Of a stretch of 10,108 nucleotides of DNA, positions 1 to 7,103 are shown in pieces. Numbering within the stretch: position 1 is the stretch's first letter; each line of letters begins with the position of its first letter. Under the pieces are notes generated by a model, which saw only the letters and a list, made by a program, of their open reading frames with translations, was not told the origin of the DNA and did not search any database. Origin of the DNA: Balneolaceae bacterium (lineage in GTDB: Bacteria > Bacteroidota > Rhodothermia > Balneolales > Balneolaceae); NCBI GenBank assembly GCA_021767245.1, contig JAASTO010000087.1:1-10108 (forward strand), in the 5' to 3' direction. The translations under genes were made by a program, and so were the position numbers.

Positions 1-5
1 AAGAG

Positions 6-1259
6 TCAATTCTCCACTTCAAGCTCCACCATCGCAACGCTTTTTACGCTCTCAACAAGCTTTCCATTAGCGCCATAATCCGGCTTAAAGGATTGGACTA
101 CTGAAATATAATTGCCGTCAGAGGTTTTATATCGACAATTAACGCTGGTGGATGTACCTTCAAAGGCTTTCTCCATGGCATCTTCCACATCACGCAGATC
201 ATCGGCATGGACTACATTTTTCACGCCTTCCTTGATCACTATATCCGGATCAAGACCTGTCAGGGCCGAGTACCCATCGGATACAAACTTGCATCCGGTC
301 TGTCCGTTTTCCTGTATCACAAAGCGTAACACAAACTCATCTTTTTTCCCGACAATGGATTCCAGGTCCTTTTTCTTACGCTTCAGTGTTTCGATGATGC
401 GATCTCTCAGTGAAATATTATCAAAATGGATCCTGATGATCGTCTCTTCGTTATTTACAAAATAATTGACCTTACCCTCCAGTTTAACGGTCTCACCGTC
501 TTTCTGAGTAAACTCCCATTGGTAAGGCGAATCTTCTATCTGCTCCGCATCAAAATCTGAAAACAGTCGTTTTACTTCTTCTTTGTCATCCTCTAATACA
601 AGATCCCAGAACTTAATGGTTTTGAATTCATCCGCATCATACCCAAGCAGGTTCTTAAAGGAACTGTTGGAGGAAATGATATTGCCCTGAACGTCAAGAT
701 CCACGAAGGTTTTCTTGGACTCTTCTACCAGGTTGTCAAAATCCAGGTTGGCATCAAACACCAGTTTACTCGATTCTTTGCGATCTGTAATGTCTCTTTG
801 ATAAGATACCCAGTGGGTGATCTCTCCGTTCTTGTTGGTCAGAGGATGAATGTCCCATTGGTTGATGAATTCACTTCCATCCTTCTTGTAGTTCACTGTG
901 TGACCAAAAAATGCCTGTCCTTCAATCAGTCGCTCTTTTAAGCGATCGAGAACATGACGATCTGTTTTTTCACCCTGAAGCATTCGCGGGGTATTTCCGA
1001 TGGCTTCTTCTTTGGTATAACCGGTCATCTTGGTAAATCCATCATTTACATAAACGATCTTTGGCCCGGGTTTCTCAAGATCAAGGTCTGTGATCAGAAT
1101 AGAATCGTAATCATGCTTGATGGCTTGTTCAAGAAGCGAGAGCTGCTGGTTCACTCTTAAAAATCTGTTTTCAAGTTCCGTGTACAGCTCTTTCAGCTTC
1201 GAATAGGATGCTTCATCCTTACTGCATTGCTTCAGCTGATCTAATATTTTTTGGTCCAT
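6..1259 (-). CDS. Three-PAS-domain sensory protein without output domain; first PAS is LOV-like
   Basis: Soluble protein of 417 aa from the ATG at 1259-1257. A TTG eight codons upstream (1283-1281) would give 425 aa; I prefer the ATG because neither start has a clear ribosome binding site. After a charged helical, possibly coiled-coil segment (about 10-48) come three PAS domains at about 45-162, 175-285 and 305-412, the last two joined by a basic helical linker. The first PAS has the LOV-type core GNTPRMLQG (88-96), then NYKKDGSEFIN (123-133) and YQRDITDRK (153-161). Asn123, Asn133, Gln95 and Gln154 match LOV flavin-contact positions, but the adduct-forming Cys of GxNCRFLQ is Pro91. No histidine kinase, GGDEF, EAL, HTH or membrane segment is present, and the stop at 6-8 shows the gene is complete. 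It is probably an adaptor that passes a signal to a separate partner. Ligand and partner are unknown. It is divergent from the next gene. Confidence 0.88.
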   Translation of the reverse strand: MDQKILDQLKQCSKDEASYSKLKELYTELENRFLRVNQQLSLLEQAIKHDYDSILITDLDLEKPGPKIVYVNDGFTKMTGYTKEEAIGNTPRMLQGEKTDRHVLDRLKERLIEGQAFFGHTVNYKKDGSEFINQWDIHPLTNKNGEITHWVSYQRDITDRKESSKLVFDANLDFDNLVEESKKTFVDLDVQGNIISSNSSFKNLLGYDADEFKTIKFWDLVLEDDKEEVKRLFSDFDAEQIEDSPYQWEFTQKDGETVKLEGKVNYFVNNEETIIRIHFDNISLRDRIIETLKRKKKDLESIVGKKDEFVLRFVIQENGQTGCKFVSDGYSALTGLDPDIVIKEGVKNVVHADDLRDVEDAMEKAFEGTSTSVNCRYKTSDGNYISVVQSFKPDYGANGKLVESVKSVAMVELEVEN

Positions 1260-1343
1260 TACTGCTTTGTTTATTTGATCCAATGGTCTTATCTGCCAAG
1301 TTAAAACTCTGTATGTAACAACATCATTCCAAAATTTCTAAAT

Positions 1344-1351
1344 TAATTTTG
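1344..1351 (+). promoter_or_regulatory. Candidate Bacteroidota-type -7 element for the FGE-like lipoprotein gene
   Basis: TAATTTTG matches the Bacteroidota -7 consensus TAnnTTTG exactly and ends 25 bases before the ATG at 1377, leaving room for a short leader. No TTTG-like -33 box stands at the usual distance, so the call rests on one eight-base match in AT-rich DNA. The region 1260-1376 is shared with the divergent PAS gene, for which I could not pick a convincing promoter. Confidence 0.3.
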
Positions 1352-1376
1352 TTATTACTATTATATTAGTAACAAG

Positions 1377-2180
1377 ATGATTAAATATGAACACATAGCT
1401 GTTTTAGTGGCATTCACCTTTTTTAGCGGGTGTGCAATGTTACAGAAAAACCCTTCAATATTGAAACCCGAAATGGTTTTTGTTGAAGGGGGAACCTTTC
1501 TCATGGGTGATCTGATCGACAGCACCAATACTGATGCTCTGCCCTTACATGAGGTCACTCTAAATGACTTCTATATTGGTAAGTATGAAGTAACCTTTCA
1601 GCAGTATGATGAATTTGCAGCTTCTCAGGGAAAAGAGTTACCCAGGAATGATAATTACGGACGAGGATCAAGAGCTGCCGTATATGTGAATTGGCATGAT
1701 GCCAAAGCTTTTTGTGAGCATTTTGGGTGGAGGCTGCCGACTGAAAATGAATGGGAATATGCCGCCCGTGAAGGCGGGAAAAAGCGCCTTTTTTCAGGAA
1801 CCAATTCACCCGATTCATTGTCTGACTATGCGATCACCAATGAAGGTGATATTTCTTTTGCGTACCAAACGGGTACAAAAAGACCAAATGACCTGGGTAT
1901 TCATGACATGAGCGGAAATGTGTATGAATGGATCGGAGCTTACTATCAATTTTACGAAAACCCTGACGCCTGGCATGATCTTGAAAAAAGTAGCATAAGA
2001 ATTATAAGAGGGGGCAGTTTCAGAGACGGGACCCCAATGGCAAAAGTATATTGGAGAGTGGGCGTACTTGCTGATATTCAGGATTATGATATTGGTTTCC
2101 GCTGTGCCATTTCTCAGGAAGAGTTGAACAAAAATGGGGTCTTTAACGGCTTACTGAGATTCCGAAACAAACAACCTTAA
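1377..2180 (+). CDS. FGE/SUMF1-family lipoprotein lacking the catalytic cysteines
   Basis: Predicted lipoprotein of 267 aa. A hydrophobic signal segment (about 7-17) ends in the lipobox FSGC with Cys19 as the lipid-anchored residue. The mature part is one formylglycine-generating-enzyme (SUMF1) fold: MVFVEGGTFLMGD (33-45), DFYIGKYEVT (64-73), RLPTENEWEYAAR (119-131), GNVYEW (180-185), RGGSF (211-215) and GFRC (240-243). In genuine FGEs a pair of cysteines just after the GGS motif binds copper and oxidises the sulfatase cysteine. Here that stretch reads GGSFRDGTPMAKVYWR and holds no cysteine, so sulfatase-activating activity is unlikely. Bacteroidota carry many such non-catalytic FGE-fold lipoproteins, including the gliding/secretion proteins GldJ and GldK. 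This one is shorter, and I cannot assign it to either. A structural or binding role in the envelope is inferred. It stands as a single gene between a divergent start and a strong terminator. Confidence 0.9.
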   Translation: MIKYEHIAVLVAFTFFSGCAMLQKNPSILKPEMVFVEGGTFLMGDLIDSTNTDALPLHEVTLNDFYIGKYEVTFQQYDEFAASQGKELPRNDNYGRGSRAAVYVNWHDAKAFCEHFGWRLPTENEWEYAAREGGKKRLFSGTNSPDSLSDYAITNEGDISFAYQTGTKRPNDLGIHDMSGNVYEWIGAYYQFYENPDAWHDLEKSSIRIIRGGSFRDGTPMAKVYWRVGVLADIQDYDIGFRCAISQEELNKNGVFNGLLRFRNKQP

Positions 2181-2183
2181 AAT

Positions 2184-2209
2184 AAAAAGGGGGCCGAAGC
2201 CCCCTTTTT
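2184..2209. terminator. Perfect bidirectional intrinsic terminator
   Basis: Arms AAAAAGGGGGC (2184-2194) and GCCCCCTTTTT (2199-2209) pair over 11 bp without mismatch around a CGAA loop. The T-run on the plus strand and the A-run, read as T on the minus strand, flank a six-pair GC core, so the hairpin can stop transcription in both directions. It starts four bases after the lipoprotein stop codon and ends nine bases before the converging acyl-CoA dehydrogenase stop. Confidence 0.95.
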
Positions 2210-2218
2210 CTCACTCAC

Positions 2219-3376
2219 TCATCGAAGTAGCAACTTGGCAATAGTGCTAAGCTGCATGTTCGTTGTACCCTCGTAGATCTTACCGATCTTGGAATCACGG
2301 TAATATTTCTCTACGGGATATTCTTTCACATATCCATATCCGCCAAACAGATCCACGGCCTGAGAACTTACACTTTCAGCTACTTCTGAAGCATAGAATT
2401 TAGCCATAGCGGCTTCCTTCAGGAAATTTTGTCCGGCCATTTTCTTTCTGGCAGCGTTGTAAACCAGTAATCTGGCAGTTTCAATATCTGTAGCCATTCT
2501 TGCAAGCTGGAACTGAACACCTTGAAACTCTCCAATAGCTTTACCAAACTGCTTACGCTCCTGTACATATTCCAAAGCAGCATCAAAAGCACCCTGTGCA
2601 ATACCTATCATCTGGGCTCCAATACCAACGCGACCTTCATTCAAGGTCTCGATGGCTACTTTATATCCTTTTCCAACTTCACCTAATACATTTTCTTTTG
2701 GCACCCGAACATCTTCCAGCAGGATCTCGCAGGTTGAGCTCGCTCGGATACCCAGTTTATTTTCCTTTTTGGCGATTGAAAAGCCTTCCATACCGCGCTC
2801 TACCACAAAAGCAGTAATACCTTTATACCCGGCATCAGGATCTACGGTAGCCATTACAAGGAAGATATCCGCTTCATTGGCATTGGTGATCCAAAGCTTT
2901 GCTCCATTCAATACAAAATGATCCCCATCTTCTTTAGCTGAAGCCTTAAGAGCAAAAGCATCACTACCTGAACCGGCCTCTGACAAACAGTAAGCTCCTA
3001 CTTTTTCAGTGGCTAGTTGTGGCAAATATTTTTCTTTTAGATGATCGGAGGCAAAATTCACAAAGGCATTGTTTACCAGCGTATTCTGAACATCCATAAA
3101 AACACCAGCCGAAGCATCCACACGGGAGATCTGCTCAATAGCAACGATCGACATCATAAAGGTTCCGCCGCCGCCTGAGTATTGTTCCGGGATATCAATA
3201 CCCATTAGCCCCATCTCAAAAAATTGCTTCACCAGATCCGGATCAAGTTTTGCTTTCTCATCCATTTCTTCAACCAAGGGTTTGATCGAAGCTTGTGCAA
3301 AATCAGCCGCAGCTTCCTTTAACATTTGTTCATCTTCGGTAAGCTGAGTCAGTGGGGCAATTAATTGGTCCGTCAT
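2219..3376 (-). CDS. Acyl-CoA dehydrogenase, short/branched-chain type
   Basis: Soluble FAD enzyme of 385 aa, the normal length for the family. It oxidises an acyl-CoA to the trans-2-enoyl-CoA and passes electrons to electron-transfer flavoprotein. The helical N-domain is followed by the flavin/substrate signature YCLSEAGSGSD (129-139), the beta-domain (GAKLWITNANEAD, 158-170; NKLGIRASSTC, 206-216) and the C-terminal helical domain with RKQFGKAIGEFQ (274-285), DLFGGYGYVKEYPVEK (342-357) and YRDSKIGKIYEGTTNMQ (359-375). Glu369 in IYEGT is the expected catalytic base. Motifs such as LSEAGSGSDAFALK, DAGYKGIT and NKLGIRASSTCE resemble the short/branched-chain (2-methylbutyryl-CoA) enzyme more than the medium-chain one as I recall them; butyryl-CoA remains possible. 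The gene is divergent from the methylmalonyl-CoA mutase operon, which fits isoleucine or branched-chain breakdown to propionyl-CoA. ATG start at 3376; a purine run AAGAAGGA lies immediately upstream, closer than ideal. Confidence 0.95.
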   Translation of the reverse strand: MTDQLIAPLTQLTEDEQMLKEAAADFAQASIKPLVEEMDEKAKLDPDLVKQFFEMGLMGIDIPEQYSGGGGTFMMSIVAIEQISRVDASAGVFMDVQNTLVNNAFVNFASDHLKEKYLPQLATEKVGAYCLSEAGSGSDAFALKASAKEDGDHFVLNGAKLWITNANEADIFLVMATVDPDAGYKGITAFVVERGMEGFSIAKKENKLGIRASSTCEILLEDVRVPKENVLGEVGKGYKVAIETLNEGRVGIGAQMIGIAQGAFDAALEYVQERKQFGKAIGEFQGVQFQLARMATDIETARLLVYNAARKKMAGQNFLKEAAMAKFYASEVAESVSSQAVDLFGGYGYVKEYPVEKYYRDSKIGKIYEGTTNMQLSTIAKLLLR

Positions 3377-3429
3377 GTCCTTCTTAGTACGTCGTTATTA
3401 ATATTTATGTGAGTAGGGTCAGGAATATA

Positions 3430-3459
3430 CAAATTGTAAGCGCTTTTTTACTAATCAAA
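3430..3459 (-). promoter_or_regulatory. Candidate promoter of the acyl-CoA dehydrogenase gene
   Basis: Read on the minus strand, TTTG (3459-3456) is followed after 17 bases by TACAATTTG (3438-3430). These resemble the Bacteroidota -33 (TTTG/TTG) and -7 (TAnnTTTG) boxes, but the -7 box carries one extra base. The leader to the ATG at 3376 would be about 50 bases. The left arm of an inverted repeat (3447-3457) and the palindrome AAGCGCTT (3438-3445) fall inside the promoter, where a repressor would block it. This is a pattern match only. Confidence 0.35.
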
Positions 3460-3487
3460 ACGGTATTTTTTAACACTGGTTAGTAAA
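3447..3487. promoter_or_regulatory. Inverted repeat in the divergent dehydrogenase/mut control region, candidate operator
   Basis: Left arm TTTACTAATCA (3447-3457) and right arm TGGTTAGTAAA (3477-3487) are complementary at 10 of 11 positions, and the one mismatch is a possible G-T wobble. Arm centres are 30 bp apart, close to three helical turns, with a 19-base spacer. It has no GC-rich core or T-run, so it does not look like a terminator. Its place between two divergent, functionally related units suggests binding sites for one regulator that controls both. The regulator family is unknown and not encoded in the window. Confidence 0.4.
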
Positions 3488-3503
3488 GAACTTCTGACCT
3501 CTT

Positions 3504-3510
3504 TATTTTG
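3504..3510 (+). promoter_or_regulatory. Candidate -7 element of the mut operon
   Basis: TATTTTG resembles the Bacteroidota -7 box TAnnTTTG with one base fewer between TA and TTTG. It lies 39 bases upstream of the mutA start. No good -33 box is visible; the expected position overlaps the right arm of the inverted repeat (3477-3487), as would suit a regulated promoter. Weak evidence. Confidence 0.25.
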
Positions 3511-3549
3511 TATGTCTATTATTAATCCCAACTCTCAACCTGTATTGTT

Positions 3550-4959
3550 TTGAAAGATCTGAATTTTGAGGATGAACTTGATTTCAACGAGTTCCCCCCT
3601 GTATCCACTGAAAAATGGGAAGAAATCATACAGAAAGACCTGAAGGGCAAGAACTACAAGGACGTTCTCCGATGGGATACCGGTGAAGGCTTCAATGTTC
3701 TTCCTTTCTATCGTTCCGAAGACCTTAAGTCACTCGGTCACTCCATACAACCTTTGACCACTTCCGGAAACTGGAACGTACTTGAGATCATTGAGGCTGC
3801 CTGTCCGGAAGAAGCCAACAAGCAGTGTTTACACGCCCTTGAAAATGGTGCCGGCGGACTTGATCTTCGTCTAAATTCAAATAGCCTTTCATCCAAAAGT
3901 GATCTTGAAACCTTGTTTAAAGACATTCAGATCGAGATCATTTCCATAGTATTTGGTCCGTCCATTTCGACTCCGAAAGTGGCCGGGTGGCTCAGAGAGA
4001 TCATTTCAAATCGCAAGCTGGATCACGATTCACTGGACCTTCATTTTTCAGCGGATCTTTTTTCGCAATGTTTGGTGAGTGGAAAACTCCCGGATAGAGA
4101 GGACCTCAAACCGTATCTGAGTTCCCTCTCACAAGCATCCATATCTTTAGTTGTAGATACCTCAGCTTACACCAATGCAGGAGCCAATTTGGTACACCAA
4201 CTCGCTTTTGCCCTTGCTGCAGGAAATGAATATCTGGGTATGGATCAGGAACTTGCCGATAAGCTCTCTTTTCGGTTTTCAACAGGTACGCGATACTTCC
4301 CTGAGATCGGGAAATACAGAGCTGTCCGTTTACTCTGGGATCAGGTACTGAACGAGTATGGGGTTTCTGAGCATCAGGTAAAGATACTGACTGAAACGGC
4401 ACTGTGGAATAAAACCCAAAATGATGCTTACAATAACATGCTCAGGACCACCACTGAGGCCATGTCTGCTGCTATTGGCGGCTGCCAAAGCATGTCGGTT
4501 CATCGCTTTGATGATCACTTTAATGAGCCAACTCCCTTTGCTTCCCGGATTGCAAGAAACACTCAGTTGATCCTTCAGGAAGAAGCCTACCTGAGCAGAG
4601 TTTCAGATCCGGCTGCCGGCTCATATTACATAGAGGTTATCACAGAAGAACTGTGCAACCAAGCCTGGGGGCTTTTTCAAAAGATCGAACAAAAAGGCGG
4701 GTTCTATGAAAGTTTGAGATCAGGATACATCCATGATCTGATCACGGAAGCCCGACAGGCTAAGATCCGCGCTTACAGACAGGAAAATGAGGTGTTAGTC
4801 GGCGTAAATAAATACCAACCGGATGTGACCATCAATGACCTAACCCACAAGCAGGAATTCACAGATATTTCAGGCGAACTTCCATTTGAAAACACGATTG
4901 ACATTCCGGCTATAGAACCTTTGCACCTTGAAGCTGAACTCCAAAAAGGAGATGCATAA
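3550..4959 (+). CDS. mutA: Methylmalonyl-CoA mutase small (beta) subunit, short form
   Basis: Non-catalytic partner of MutB in the B12-dependent heterodimer that interconverts methylmalonyl-CoA and succinyl-CoA. At 469 aa it holds only the N-terminal segment and the TIM-barrel domain, with family blocks NNMLRTTTEAM (295-305), RIARNTQLILQEE (333-345) and DPAAGSYYIE (353-362), and ends after VGVNKYQPD (417-425) plus a tail. Small subunits of about 620-640 aa, as in Propionibacterium, add a degenerate cobalamin-like domain that is absent here; no DxHxxG is present. The short form is, as far as I recall, usual in flavobacterial relatives. The start must be the TTG at 3550: an in-frame TAA lies at 3523-3525, no ATG or GTG follows it, and the next methionine is residue 231. 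No clear ribosome binding site precedes it. The stop codon shares one base with the mutB ATG, so translation is probably coupled. Confidence 0.95.
   Translation: MKDLNFEDELDFNEFPPVSTEKWEEIIQKDLKGKNYKDVLRWDTGEGFNVLPFYRSEDLKSLGHSIQPLTTSGNWNVLEIIEAACPEEANKQCLHALENGAGGLDLRLNSNSLSSKSDLETLFKDIQIEIISIVFGPSISTPKVAGWLREIISNRKLDHDSLDLHFSADLFSQCLVSGKLPDREDLKPYLSSLSQASISLVVDTSAYTNAGANLVHQLAFALAAGNEYLGMDQELADKLSFRFSTGTRYFPEIGKYRAVRLLWDQVLNEYGVSEHQVKILTETALWNKTQNDAYNNMLRTTTEAMSAAIGGCQSMSVHRFDDHFNEPTPFASRIARNTQLILQEEAYLSRVSDPAAGSYYIEVITEELCNQAWGLFQKIEQKGGFYESLRSGYIHDLITEARQAKIRAYRQENEVLVGVNKYQPDVTINDLTHKQEFTDISGELPFENTIDIPAIEPLHLEAELQKGDA
4945..4951 (+). promoter_or_regulatory. Strong ribosome binding site for mutB inside the end of mutA
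   Basis: AAAGGAG lies seven bases before the mutB ATG (4959-4961), within the last codons of mutA. It is one of only two textbook Shine-Dalgarno sites seen in the window and fixes the mutB start. Confidence 0.85.
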
Positions 4960-7103
4960 TGAAGAAAGATTTTTCTAATATAGACCTTAAGCTTAACGGT
5001 TCATCCTCAAAAAACTCCCCCAATAATGTTGAGTGGGATACCCCGGAACAGATCTCGGTTAAGCCACAATTCAATCAAGGTGACATTGAACCGCTGAACC
5101 ATCTTGAATATGCTGCCGGTATTCCTCCGTATCTAAGAGGACCTTATTCGACCATGTACGCCGTTCGGCCGTGGACGATCAGGCAGTACTCCGGGTTCTC
5201 TACAGCTGAGGAATCCAATGCATTTTATCGCCGAAACCTGGCCGCAGGGCAGCGTGGGCTCTCTGTTGCTTTCGACCTTGCTACGCATCGTGGATATGAT
5301 TCCGATCACCCACGGGTATCTGGGGATGTGGGTAAAGCCGGTGTGGCTATCGACTCTGTCGAAGACATGAAGATCCTGTTCGATCAAATCCCACTCGACA
5401 AGATGTCCGTTTCGATGACCATGAACGGAGCTGTAATTCCCGTTATGGCCTTTTACATTGTGGCGGCTGAGGAGCAAGGAGTTTCTCCCGAACAGCTCTC
5501 GGGTACGATCCAAAATGATATTCTTAAGGAATTCATGGTTCGGAATACGTACATCTATCCGCCGGTGCCTTCCATGAAGATTATTGGTGATATCTTTGAG
5601 TTTACTTCTCAGAATATGCCTCGCTTCAATTCCATTTCAGTGAGTGGTTATCATATGCAGGAAGCCGGAGCCACTTCTGATATCGAATTAGCTTATACCC
5701 TGGCAGATGGGTTGGAGTACCTGCGAACCGGTATTGAGGCCGGTATGGATATTGACGAATTTGCTCCTCGTATCTCCTTTTTCTGGGCCATTGGCATGAA
5801 CCACTTTATGGAGATCGCCAAAATGCGGGCAGCCCGGTTACTTTGGGCCAAGATCGTTAAATCCTTCAACCCCAAAAATCCGAAGTCCCTTTCACTCAGA
5901 ACGCATTCCCAAACGTCCGGGTGGAGCCTTACGGAACAAGATCCTTACAACAACGTTGCGAGAACTACCATCGAGGCCATGGCAGCAGCCCTTGGGCATA
6001 CCCAATCTCTGCACACCAATGCCCTGGACGAAGCCATCGCATTACCGACTGATTTTTCTGCACGAATTGCACGAAATACGCAGATCTTTCTACAGGAAGA
6101 AACCGGCATTACCAAGGCCGTGGATCCCTGGGCGGGCTCTTATTATGTGGAATATCTGACCGATAAGATCGCACGCCGAGCCTGGACTTTGATCGGTGAG
6201 GTTGAAGAACTGGGCGGTATGGCAAAAGCCATTGAGACCGGCATTCCAAAAATGAGAATCGAGGAAGCCGCTGCCCGTAAACAGGCTCGTATTGATTCCG
6301 GAAAAGACACCATTGTCGGCATCAATAAGTATGTGACCGATGAAAAATCCGATATTGATATTCTTGAAGTGGATAATGATAAAGTTCGGCGGTCTCAGAT
6401 CGAACGGATCAACCAAACCAAAGGCGACCGAAATGATGAAAACGTAAAAGAGTGCCTTGATAAAATTACCCAATGCGCTGCATCCGGTGAAGGAAATTTA
6501 TTAGCTTTAGCCATTGACGCTGCGCGTGAAAGAGCCACCCTCGGTGAGATCTCTGACGCTATGGAAAAATCATTCGGCCGTTATAAAGCAACCATAAAAT
6601 CAATTTCAGGCGTGTATTCTTCGGAACTTAAGGACGACGATCAGTTTAAAGCAGCCCTAAAACGAGCAGATGATTTTGCCGAACTGGATGGCCGCCGTCC
6701 TCGTATTATGGTTGCCAAAATGGGACAGGATGGTCATGACCGTGGAGCCAAGGTGATCTCAACCAGTTTCGCTGATCTTGGTTTTGATGTGGATATTGGC
6801 CCTCTTTTCCAAACCCCGGAGGAAGCAGCCCGACAGGCCATAGAAAATGACGTACATATTCTGGGCGTTTCCAGCTTGGCCGGTGGACATAAAACACTGG
6901 TTCCTCAGGTTATCGAGGAGTTGAAGAAACATGGGCGGGATGATATTATGGTCATTGCCGGAGGAGTGATCCCGCAACAGGATTATGACTTCCTGTATAA
7001 AGCAGGCGTGACTGCTGTATTTGGTCCCGGCACGGTGATTCCACGGGCTGCCAAGCAAATACTTGATACCCTCATCCAAAATTACTCAGACAACGGTTCA
7101 TGA
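4959..7103 (+). CDS. mutB: Methylmalonyl-CoA mutase large (alpha) subunit, catalytic
   Basis: Catalytic, adenosylcobalamin-binding subunit of 714 aa, full length for the family. It rearranges (R)-methylmalonyl-CoA to succinyl-CoA. The N-terminal arm leads into a substrate-binding TIM barrel: YAVRPWTIRQYSGF (67-80), ESNAFYRRNL (85-94, Tyr90 at the position of the active-site tyrosine that controls radical formation), VRNTYIYPP (194-202), SGYHMQEAGA (229-238, His232 as the active-site histidine), DPYNNVARTTIEAM (328-341) and RIARNTQIFLQEE (369-381). The C-terminal cobalamin domain begins near 580 with RIMVAKMGQDGHDRGAKV (582-599); His593 in DGHDRG is the lower cobalt ligand, followed by GVSSLAGGH (636-644) and the GG loop (668-669). 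Nothing looks degenerate. Isobutyryl-CoA or ethylmalonyl-CoA mutases are alternatives, but the paired small subunit and adjacent meaB favour methylmalonyl-CoA. The stop overlaps the meaB start. Confidence 0.98.
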   Translation: MKKDFSNIDLKLNGSSSKNSPNNVEWDTPEQISVKPQFNQGDIEPLNHLEYAAGIPPYLRGPYSTMYAVRPWTIRQYSGFSTAEESNAFYRRNLAAGQRGLSVAFDLATHRGYDSDHPRVSGDVGKAGVAIDSVEDMKILFDQIPLDKMSVSMTMNGAVIPVMAFYIVAAEEQGVSPEQLSGTIQNDILKEFMVRNTYIYPPVPSMKIIGDIFEFTSQNMPRFNSISVSGYHMQEAGATSDIELAYTLADGLEYLRTGIEAGMDIDEFAPRISFFWAIGMNHFMEIAKMRAARLLWAKIVKSFNPKNPKSLSLRTHSQTSGWSLTEQDPYNNVARTTIEAMAAALGHTQSLHTNALDEAIALPTDFSARIARNTQIFLQEETGITKAVDPWAGSYYVEYLTDKIARRAWTLIGEVEELGGMAKAIETGIPKMRIEEAAARKQARIDSGKDTIVGINKYVTDEKSDIDILEVDNDKVRRSQIERINQTKGDRNDENVKECLDKITQCAASGEGNLLALAIDAARERATLGEISDAMEKSFGRYKATIKSISGVYSSELKDDDQFKAALKRADDFAELDGRRPRIMVAKMGQDGHDRGAKVISTSFADLGFDVDIGPLFQTPEEAARQAIENDVHILGVSSLAGGHKTLVPQVIEELKKHGRDDIMVIAGGVIPQQDYDFLYKAGVTAVFGPGTVIPRAAKQILDTLIQNYSDNGS

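Noticed and set aside
112..465. 117-codon open frame on the plus strand opposite the PAS gene
   Set aside because: The opposite strand encodes an uninterrupted PAS protein. This frame is Ser/Arg-rich with no motif and is most likely a shadow.
1377..2180. Calling the lipoprotein a sulfatase-modifying factor or GldK
   Set aside because: The catalytic cysteines are missing, no sulfatase is nearby, the protein is shorter than GldK and no gldLMN genes follow.
3438..3445. AAGCGCTT palindrome resembling the centre of LacI-family operators
   Set aside because: Only the eight central bases are symmetric (flanks TTGT and TTTT do not match) and the neighbouring genes are not sugar genes. I mention it in the promoter entry but do not call an operator.
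4860..4959. Possible frameshift or truncation that removed the C-terminal domain of mutA
   Set aside because: No B12-domain-like coding remnant lies between mutA and mutB; the genes share one base and mutB has its own ribosome binding site just inside mutA. The short form appears native.
6090..6473. 127-codon open frame on the minus strand inside mutB
   Set aside because: It lies wholly within a gene with complete family motifs, has no recognisable domain and looks like a codon-bias shadow. The same applies to the minus frame 5133-5513 and the plus frame 7638-7994.
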